A DNA stretch of 64,000 bases from assembly GCF_963676685.1 (NCBI RefSeq), contig NC_092350.1:7181486-7245485 (forward strand), given 5' to 3'. Within the stretch, counting starts at the first letter, position 1; each line of letters opens with the position of its first letter. Shown piece by piece: positions 56,251 to 64,000 of this stretch. The DNA comes from Mytilus edulis. Taxonomy: Eukaryota; Mollusca; Bivalvia; Mytilida; Mytilidae. The position numbers and the translations under genes were made by a program. The notes beneath the pieces were generated by a model. It was not told the origin of the DNA. It made no database searches and saw only the letters and a program-made list of their open reading frames with translations.

Positions 56251-56600
56251 GACTGATGACCATCATCCAGCGGGCTATTTAACCCATAACTGGGGCAAGG
56301 TTGATGAGTGTAGGGATGTCTGCATGTCGATCAGCCTACACACTTTATCTCTAGGGACCTTGCTACTCCGAGATCCTCTACAGTAAAGCCTAGGACACTA
56401 GATCCTAGTTACCATGTGCTGTCACGGGGAGGCACTGTAGAAGTCTTGTTAGTGTAGAGGCTATGTACTGGAAGGAAAGACTTACACACTCAGCTTTCTT
56501 TTCACCTATGAATATAAGCTATCCAGCGGCAGTGTAAGAGTCTATGACTCCCAACCACACTAGACGCATACACAAACCTGTGGTAACACCACCAGCACAC
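56251..56600. other. GC-richer unexplained segment
   Basis: This ~350-bp block (GATGACCATCATCCAGCGGG ... CACAAACCTGTGGTAACACC) is clearly less AT-rich than its surroundings and is not repetitive within itself. No frame is open across it. CATCCAGCGG / ATCCAGCGGCAG recurs at both ends (56270, 56520), hinting at an element or an RNA gene. Unidentified. Confidence 0.4.
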
Positions 56601-56605
56601 AAAAA

Positions 56606-57020
56606 AAAGGGGTCATTATTTCAAATTTAGAAAAAAGAAGGTTTATATATTTATTTAAATTAAGAAAAAGAAATTGTTATTTATTCAAATTTAAAAAAAG
56701 AAATTGTTATTTTTTCAAATTTAAAAAAAGAAATGGTTATTTATTCAAATCTAATAAAAAGTAAGGTTTATTTATTTATATATTTTAAAAAAGGAAGGAT
56801 TATTTATTTAAATTTTTAAAAAGGAAGGTTTATTTATTTAAATTTAGAAAAAGGAATGGTTATTTATCTAAAAACTAGAAAAGGAATTATTTAAAATCCA
56901 GAAAAGAAAGTGTTATTTATTTTAATTCAGAAAAGAAAGTTATTTCTTTAAAATCTAGAAAAGAAAGTGTTATGTATTTAAATTCAAAAACGAAAGTGTT
57001 CATTATTTTGAAATTTATAA
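56606..57020. repeat. Degenerate ~32-bp minisatellite
   Basis: Units such as GAAATTGTTATTTATTCAAA + TTTAAAAAAA are repeated about 13 times with increasing decay towards the right (GAAAGTGTTATTTATTT). An outlying pair of units is at 58340-58400. Confidence 0.85.
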
Positions 57021-57164
57021 TGCATTTCATCCAAAAGTACAGGGTTATTTGTACTTCACAAACTTTAAAGGAACTAAACAGTACCAGAACAGTGTGAAAT
57101 TACAACACCAACACATTACTTTCTTCCCCTCCTTACCCAGCAACTCTCTATTACACTAGGCCAT

Positions 57165-57740
57165 GGAGTAGCCCTCCCCAACCTCCAAGCCCTCACATAG
57201 ACTGGACTCTCATGGGTTAACCCTCCCCAACCCCAAGCCCTTAAAAACAAGTCCCTGGATTTCCATGGGGTAATCCTCCCCGACCCAAAAACCCTTAAAA
57301 ACAAGTCCCTGACTCCCATGGGATAACCCTCCCCGACCCAAAGCCCTTAAAAACAAGTCCCTGGATTTCCATGGGGTAACACTCCCCGACCCCTAATCCC
57401 TTAAAAACAAGTCCCTGGACTTCCATGGGGTAACCCTTTCCGACCCCCATCCCTTAAAAACAAGTCCCTGCATGGACTCCCATGGGGTAACCCTCCCTGA
57501 CCCCCAATCCCTTAAAAACAAGTCCTTGGACTCCCATGGGGTAATCCTCCCCGACCCCTAATCCCATAAAAACAAGTCCCTGGACACCCATGGGGTAACC
57601 CTCCCGGACCCCCAAGCCCTTAAAAACAAGTCCCTGGACCCCCATGGGATAACCCTCCCCGACCCCCATGCCCTTAAAAATAAGTCCCTGGATTTGTTTT
57701 GGGTTAACTATCCCCTACCCTGTTGCCCTTAAATACAAGT
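57165..57740. repeat. GC-rich 53-58-bp minisatellite, about 10 copies
   Basis: Unit CTTAAAAACAAGTCCCTGG, ACTCCCATGGGGTAACCC, TCCCCGACCCCCAATCC. Minus-strand frames (67 and 71 codons) translate the unit (MGVQGLVFKGLG) and are not gene evidence. It contrasts sharply in base composition with the AT-rich array just upstream. Confidence 0.92.
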
Positions 57741-57981
57741 GCCTGGAGTCTCACTCTCCCTTTCATCCGACCTCTAGGCCTCTCCTCCAAGACCTTTGAG
57801 CTCTTAAATTCCAGTTCCTGGATGTTGCCTTATTCCACCCAACCTGCTCCAAAGCTCAGTCCCAGGTCAACTATATATAAAGCTGTTGCTATGTGGGTCG
57901 AGGGGATAATTAAAGAAAAAGAAGAAGAAAACATCAGCAAGCCAGTATAACCTTTACCTTTTATTCTATCCATATTGTGAT

Positions 57982-58118
57982 TGGGTAAGGTGATGGGGTA
58001 TAGTGATGGGGTTTAGTGATGGGGTATAGTGATGGGGTATAGTGATGGGGTATAGTGATTGGGTTTGGTGATTAGGTATAGTGATGGGGTATAGTGATGG
58101 GGTATTGTGATTGGGTTT
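57982..58118. repeat. 13-bp minisatellite (GATGGGGTATAGT)
   Basis: About ten units of GATGGGGTATAGT with TTTAGT, TTGGTGATTAGG and similar variants. Strand-asymmetric: all the G is on the plus strand. Confidence 0.92.
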
Positions 58119-58609
58119 CATGTCTAGTTTATAGGTAATGTTCTACTGACTTGCTAGTGTTCAATTTTTAAACAATTTAAAAAAAAGTAAGTAATGTATT
58201 CATGTTGCAATCAGACACTATAATAATACAGTATTGTTAAATTCAAATTGTTGGAAGTCCAAATCTCAGTGAAACATTAAAATTTTCAAACTAATTTAGT
58301 TATTGTGAGCTAAATTTTGATATCTAAATTTAGGAAATGGAATGGTTATTTATTCAAATTTGGAAAAAATTAACAGTTATTTATTTTAATTCAGAAAAAG
58401 ATAATTACTTTAAAAAAGCGTTTTTACTCAACAATTACATGGATTTATTTTAATGCTTCTTTAATAAATTTAAGTGATTTGTTTGAAATTTAATAAAAAA
58501 AAAAAAAAAATATTGCTAAATTTTGTTAATCTAAAATCTTTTGTTTTTATCGTTAAAATTAAATAAATTTTTATGTTTTTATTCAAAATATTTAAAAGGA
58601 AAATTCCCG

Positions 58610-59030
58610 TAAAAATAATGTATCAGCCATTACTTCCATCACGACATAATTCAATTCGGCCTTCCCATGAAAATAATGTATCCATTACTTCCATCACGAC
58701 ATAATTCAATTCGGCCTTCCCATGAAAATAATGTATCCATTACTTCCATCGCGACATAATTCAATTCGGCCTTCCCATGAAAATAATGTATCCATTACTT
58801 CCATCACGACATAATTCAATTCGGTCTTCCCATGAAAATAATGTATCCATTACTTCCATCACGACATAATTCAATTCCGCCTTCCCATGAAAATAATGTA
58901 TCCATTACTTCCATCACGACATAATTCAATTCCGCCTTCCCATAAAAACAATGTATTCATTACTTCCATCACGACATAATTCAATTCCGCCTTCCCATGA
59001 AAATAATGTATCCATTACTTCCATCACAAC
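58610..59030. repeat. 55-bp minisatellite, about 7.5 copies
   Basis: Unit CTTCCCATGAAAATAATGTA, TCCATTACTTCCATCACGAC, ATAATTCAATTCGGC. Copies differ by single bases (GGCC/GGTC/CGCC), and similar variants sit next to each other, as expected from local unequal exchange. Confidence 0.95.
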
Positions 59031-59757
59031 ACGATTTCATCAAAATCCAGAAGATGTTCTGTGTTTCTCAACCACTATCCAGTCTATCAGAAACATTCTG
59101 AAATTAAACTGAAGAAAGGATTAAAATACCTGAAAAAAACTATTAATTATTATGCATAGATATTACAGTGTATTTTTTTTTTTTTTTTTTTTTTTTTTGT
59201 AAAAGTAGAATGTTTGTCACCACTAAATTATCAGAGACCATCTTTCCAACACATTACTTCAAATTAAAATTAAATATATCGCAGGTTACTTTTGATATTA
59301 ATTATAATAAACATGAAATTTTTTTTTATCACAAATCTGCAATGTTTTGTGTTTGAATCAGTCCCAATAAAATATCTCAATGAAATGTTACTTTTAACTT
59401 TCAGGGAAAAAACTACAGACCAAAATATTAAAAAAGTATAGACTTTTGCATAAAATACCAAGTAATGTGAGGAAACCAATCGTATGCAGGAAACTCAGTT
59501 GTAGTGACATTTATTCTCAGTATTACTAGTGACAGATAAGTACTGAAACTTGTACTTACAAGAGATCTAAACACCTCTACAACTATAACCTTCACTGGAC
59601 AATTGTGAGTTCTAAAATAAAACGAGTATGGACGTCATGCAGTCAGATAAAGCAGAGGTATCTACTGCGCCAACTGTAGGAAATTTTATTTTTTTACCAG
59701 TGTATGTCATTTTGTTTTACTATATACTGCAACTCCAAGAACTTTTTTGTTAGTGAC
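59031..59757. other. Noncoding; poly-T tract
   Basis: A run of about 28 T at 59171-59199. On the minus strand a possible splice donor (TCTCTT|GTAAGTACAAG) occurs at about 59565, with no coding sequence before it. Confidence 0.4.
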
Positions 59758-59762
59758 TGTCT

Positions 59763-59872
59763 TTGTGTGTGAATTTTTTACGTGTGAATTTTTTGCGTGT
59801 GAATTGGTTGTGTGTGAATTTTTAGTGTGTGAATTTTTTTGTATGTGAATTTTTAGTGTGTGAATTTTTAAG
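59763..59872. repeat. 17-18-bp minisatellite (GTGTGTGAATTTTT)
   Basis: Six units of GTGTGTGAATTTTTAGT type with small length changes. Confidence 0.9.
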
Positions 59873-61011
59873 TCAGTTGTGTTGTATGTTTACCCAATTT
59901 TGGCTCCTCCGTCGTAATTATTGTAATGTTAACCAATTATGTCAATAAAAAGAAACAAGTAAGGCAAATACCACCGGTTTTCAATTTGTTTAGGTTGTCA
60001 TAATGGAGTGGACCATTCGACTTAACCAGGTTTTATAGATTCCCCCTTTTTGAATTTACCATGAAGTCTATGCAAATACATATGGCACTATGGAATGATT
60101 TTTAAGGTCATATTCAAAGAGGAGACCCTCAAGGTTGATCAAGGATGTCAAGGTCAGAGTCATGCCCTTCAGAATGATGTTCATAATACAGCATCTATAC
60201 TAAAATAAAAACAAAAATTTGAATGTTGTAAAATTTTTATAAACAACTGGTCTGAAGAAAAAAGTTATAAAAATTAAAAAAAATAAAATTATGAAAGCCA
60301 AAGACTAAACAAAAATTGAATAAATTCATTAATATTGACTTTAAAATCTATTGGAACAGTTATACATTTAATCTGACTCTAAATTTAATTGACATTAACC
60401 AATTTTTCTTTAAATAGTAAATTTCTAGCAGCTCAGAAATACCAAACTGTTCTGAAAATTACTAGAATTATAAACATTCCTAAATAACGTCCCTCCACAG
60501 AACAGTACACAATACCCTTAAGATATCTGTCTCTCTGCTCTCTATTATTATCTCATTCATTCATTCACACATCTTCCAGACGACCTATTTAGGAAGTATC
60601 ATGTTAGTTATCCCACCCAGGTTAGTTCTTGATACTTTGTGAATAAAATGGTTTTATATTGATGTACCAGACATGGAGGGATGATTAAACAAGAAGTTTC
60701 ATTTACCAGGTTTCCAGGAAAGGTGTTATTTTATTTTACATTTTACAAAAAAGTTTAGAAAAAATCCAAATTAAAACAAGTCATGTTTATCAAAAAGAAA
60801 AAGATATTGTAAGATGGCAACCATAACAATGCATAAGCATCTGACCTTTCTAAATCTTATTTCTAAGACCTTGGGAATTTGAAACTTTTCTGATCTCAGT
60901 GATTTACTGATTCGTTTCAGTTGTACATTCGTCTCTACATCTTCTATATAGTTGGTTTTATCCCACAAAACAGATCTTGTTTTGCTGATATTTTTAAATT
61001 CTTTTCAAATT
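59873..61011. other. Noncoding, no recognisable feature
   Basis: AT-rich. A 65-codon minus-strand frame at 60771-60968 has no recognised content. Confidence 0.45.
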
Positions 61012-61165
61012 TTTCTCTCTCTATAATATAGTTTTTATTCTATCTCTCTATAATATAGTTTTTAAATTTTTCTCTCTCTATAATATAGTTTTTAAATTTT
61101 TCTCTCTCTATAATATAGTTTTTAAATTTTTCTCTCTCTATAATCTAGTTTTTTCTATCTATTTA
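61012..61165. repeat. 31-bp minisatellite (TCTCTCTCTATAATATAG)
   Basis: Five units of TCTCTCTCTATAATATAG + TTTTTAAATTTT. The middle three are identical. Confidence 0.95.
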
Positions 61166-61935
61166 TAATTCATAGTTTTTTCTTTCTATAAATAGTATAT
61201 GTCCAAAATATGGTTAAAAAAAAGGTCATTAAAGGGGAAACAACTCCAAAAAATGTTGACTGACAAGGTTGATGATTGGTACCAAATTTCTTCTGTGTTT
61301 TGTTTTCAAAATCTGATCCATATCAAATTTAAAGGTGTGTGTTACTGATAAAGTCAGGTACGTTCAGTTCAATGATGATGTCATGTGATATTTACAAATT
61401 TTACCTTGGGTATAGTAAAATTCTGAATTCCCACCAAAATACTGTACAAAATTAATACCCTATTTCTATGATTACTGTACATATGAAGGTCTCTGATATC
61501 CTAATGATGATAACATACTACAACAACATTGTACATTAACCTTTGGTAACATACAATGTCTGACTTAAATAAAAATTGTATTAAACAATCATGCTTTTAT
61601 TTATATATATATATATATACAAAGAAAGTACGGGTAGAGTACTTGGGGTTTGGGATAAGACTGAATAGGAAGTGGGGAACTCGGGGAGTAAGACTAAGGG
61701 CAGGTTTACTCATATCTTTTTATAGTTTTCATTTTTGCCAGAGAATTCCTAACCTGTTATGACCTATTAAAAGACCAAACTGTCAATGAAGTGTTCAAGA
61801 TACAATCATCACTAAAACATCAACCAACCGATCAATCAATACCATCAATCATTCATTTATTACTTGTCAGGTAATCTGGGGGCAACTGGCTAAAAGGGAC
61901 AAAACTAACAAAAATACAAATTGAACCTACTCCTC
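61166..61935. other. Noncoding, possible 3' flank of the orphan gene
   Basis: Contains a TATATATATATATA run near 61602-61619 and no recognisable frame. For the minus-strand gene at 61936-62748 this is the downstream side. Confidence 0.4.
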
Positions 61936-62748
61936 TCAACGACACACAATACTAAGCTGAAACATCCGACACCTCAAACTGTACCCTCTAAAGGTCCTCC
62001 AAAAACCATTCAGACAATGACTCTTCATGAAATGCCTCCTGAACCAAACTCTCCTCATAGCTGCTCTGCCTTCCTCGTCCCAAATCACAACTCTATCATG
62101 CTCATCAGTAAAGACCTCGTCATCCTCCAGAGACAGCTCCTCCACATCACTTACACTTTCTTCTAAATCCACAGGACTACAGCAAGGTAAAACCCTGGAG
62201 ATTACATACTGCATCTGCAGATTTCGACCCTCACTTTCCAAGTTTGCGCCAAACATCTGCAGAGTCTCATCATCACTCTCCAACCTTTGTTTTACCTCAC
62301 TATAATCCTCGGATAGGGCCTCCACCTCCTCTGATACCTCAATAACCCTCCTTTCCAGATCCTCCCACCACTCATCAGCCTGCTGCTGCTCCTCATCCCA
62401 GGTTGAGAAAAGGTCAGCATCATCTGTATCAAAAACCAACTCATGTTCCTCTACCTCCTCAAACACCGCTGTATCATTTTCAACAGTGTCATCCAAAGTA
62501 GAAATGACTTCTACCTCAAATGGCATTGCTGAAAACAAGGCAACACGGGGTGCTTCCACCAAACACTGCTCCGGGTCAGCAGCCCTTGGTAGCTCAGGAG
62601 ACTCTACCACAGGGGAAGGAACATCACGACACAAACCTTGAACCTGGGGTGACCTCTCTGGCTCATCACATGGTCTAACCGAAGGACCATACGGACACAG
62701 ACCTACAAAGTCTACAAACTCTCTCACTATACATAGTATACCAATCAT
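61936..62748 (-). CDS. Orphan acidic coiled-coil protein
   Basis: A single 270-codon frame, by far the longest without a recognised family, in sequence visibly richer in G and C than its surroundings. Residues 1-75 are proline-rich with several Cys. Residues 78-160 and 194-227 are strongly acidic (FEEVEEHELVFDTDDADLF). Residues 119-170 have the Glu/Gln/Leu pattern of a coiled coil with an EWWEDLERRV core. Residues 228-270 are basic and aromatic (RRVWFRRHF). There is no signal peptide or membrane span. A splice acceptor (CTGTATTTTCAG, ending at 62774) lies 26 bases before the ATG, which suggests a 5'UTR intron. I recognise no homologue. Function unknown. Confidence 0.6.
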   Translation of the reverse strand: MIGILCIVREFVDFVGLCPYGPSVRPCDEPERSPQVQGLCRDVPSPVVESPELPRAADPEQCLVEAPRVALFSAMPFEVEVISTLDDTVENDTAVFEEVEEHELVFDTDDADLFSTWDEEQQQADEWWEDLERRVIEVSEEVEALSEDYSEVKQRLESDDETLQMFGANLESEGRNLQMQYVISRVLPCCSPVDLEESVSDVEELSLEDDEVFTDEHDRVVIWDEEGRAAMRRVWFRRHFMKSHCLNGFWRTFRGYSLRCRMFQLSIVCR

Positions 62749-62820
62749 TTTCTTGCTTTTTTTGTCGTTTTGTCTGAAAATACAGAAAAGTAAAAGGATC
62801 TTAGTGATGTTTGTTAATTA

Positions 62821-63150
62821 ATAGCTTCGCTGAGTGCAGCCTGATACGACTGCAGTAGTTGAACCCTGAACAGTTTGCAAGTTTGGACACAACATTCAAG
62901 TTTGATACTGTTTGAATCTAGATTGTGATCAAATTTTTGACATAATATATAGGTTTCTCACAAAAAATAAATGTGGTGAAATATCTTTAAAAAAAAATGA
63001 AGTGGGTAAAAATATTTGTATTTACTTTCATTTGAAGAATTCTTGCTATTGTGCAATACTGTGCAATTGAACATTGCTTGCTTTGGTGCAATACTATGAA
63101 ATTGAAGTTTTCCTGCAATTGCACAATACTTTATATAATAGTTTACACAT
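62821..63150 (+). mobile_element. Family A left-end fragment (copy 5)
   Basis: TAGCTTCGCTGAGTGCAGCC, GATACGACTGCAG, GTTGAACCCTGAACAG and the palindromic TGTGCAATACTGTGCAATTG units (63040-63135) match the left half of the element at 3776-5918. The right half is absent. It lies directly upstream (5') of the orphan gene. Confidence 0.7.
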
Positions 63151-63189
63151 CTCCTGTCATATCAGTATTCTTTGCTTTAATATACAAAC

Positions 63190-64000
63190 AAGAAATATAA
63201 ATCAATTTCGGAAACTAGATGTGTCAAAGTGACAAGAATGGCCCCGTCTCAAAAAGTTGAAAGATCTGCAATTTCAATAACACATGTGGACACAAACATG
63301 ATGGTAATCTCACATATAAAAAATTTGGAAGGGTTCCGCAGAACCCAGTGGCTCGCCTACTTTTGCTGTAAATTGCAGGCTCAACAAAAATGAGAGAAAA
63401 AATCAATAAAAATATTCTGCTTGATACTATCTTTTGATAGTAGGAAGCTTCTGTCCAAGTTTGGTAAAAATCTAGGATAGTTTATGAATCTAATAAATGT
63501 TTTAAAAACTTTAACCGCAGACTGGATGTAATGTTAACTGGAAGAAAAAGTCCATTCATAAGTGAAATACAGATACACAGGTACAAAATATTAACAAAAT
63601 TTCCTTCTAGATACTATCTTATGATCATAAACAAGCTTCTGTCCAAGTCTGGTAGAAATCAAGTATAGTTTAAGAAAGATATTAAAATTTTAAAAACTTT
63701 AACCACAGAGGGAATGTAATGTTTTCCCACAGAAAATTTGTCCATATATAAGTAAAATACAGAAAAAATGGAATATCATTTTCACAAAATTTACTTCTGG
63801 ATACTATCTTATGATCATAAACAAGCTTCTGTCCAAGTTTGGTAGAAATCCAGTATGGTTTAAGAAAGTTATTAAAATTTCAATAACTAAATTAACCATG
63901 TGCACAGTGAATATTTGTGGACGCCGCTGACGATGACGATGGAATGTAGGATCGCTTATTCTCACTTTTTTCGACTAAAGTGGAAGGCTCGACAAAAATC
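63190..64000 (+). mobile_element. Modular repeat with three ~188-bp units, runs off the window
   Basis: The left part has GGGTTCCGCAGAACCCAGTGG and CTCGCCTACTTTTGC. The right part ends GACTAAAGTGGAAGGCTCGAC, a partial inversion of the left. Between them, GATACTATCTTATGATCATA...AAGCTTCTGTCCAAGTTTGG recurs at about 63424, 63609 and 63797. I recall the family as common in bivalves. No coding capacity. Confidence 0.6.

Noticed and set aside
56256-56275. A second hammerhead motif (CTGATGA)
   Set aside because: No GAAA core or stem II follows it.
57116-57669. Frames with MGVQGLVFKGLG repeats
   Set aside because: They translate the GC-rich minisatellite; the unit is not a multiple of three throughout.

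Overview
Organism. The window is nuclear DNA of an invertebrate, most likely a marine mussel (Mytilus or a close bivalve). It is AT-rich and gene-poor. It is full of short inverted-repeat transposons, minisatellites, retroelement fragments and dispersed repeats whose wording I recognise from mussel genomes (for example the stretches at 2894-3075, 36090-36365 and 48220-48530). Coding sequence is split by introns with GT/AG borders, and there are no operons.

Genes. (1) A complete ADP-ribosylation factor 6 gene (Arf6, minus strand) can be assembled by eye from four coding exons: 23886-23805, 20812-20709, 14318-14120 and 12844-12702. They total 528 nt, giving 175 residues plus a stop, the family length. 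A splice acceptor at 23902 puts at least one noncoding exon further upstream. (2) A galactose-3-O-sulfotransferase-like gene (plus strand) occupies 36947-38179. Its first ~26 codons are doubtful because a strong splice acceptor ends at 37026. (3) An orphan acidic, coiled-coil protein of 270 residues (minus strand) lies at 61936-62748 and is GC-richer than its surroundings. (4) A weak candidate terminal exon lies at 190-235.

Layout. 1-12 kb: repeats, including a 2.1-kb inverted-end element (3776-5918) and a degraded retro-repeat that ends in a hammerhead ribozyme motif (7905-7959). 12.7-23.9 kb: Arf6, whose introns hold at least eight repeats. 24-31.4 kb: a run of DNA-transposon-like elements (23981-25095, 25296-25845, 27536-29005, 29896-30320, 30559-31341). 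32.5-33.7 kb: a Penelope-like reverse transcriptase relic. 34.5-36.9 kb: minisatellites just upstream of the sulfotransferase. 38.9-46.5 kb: two LINE relics, each carrying a later insertion; a 551-bp tandem duplication ending in (TA)n; a palindrome split by another inverted-repeat element; and a 1656-bp element with perfect 38-bp termini packed with 20-bp palindromes. 46.5-56 kb: mostly unrecognised sequence with dispersed repeats and a two-unit higher-order minisatellite. 56-61.2 kb: six unrelated minisatellites in a row. 62-64 kb: the orphan gene and more repeats.

How it fits together. The protein genes are unrelated to each other. Most of the readable information is the history of mobile elements: several nested insertions can be ordered in time from their target duplications. 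The most interesting signals are the ribozyme motif, the palindrome-packed 42.4-44.1 kb element and the unexplained 62-kb gene.
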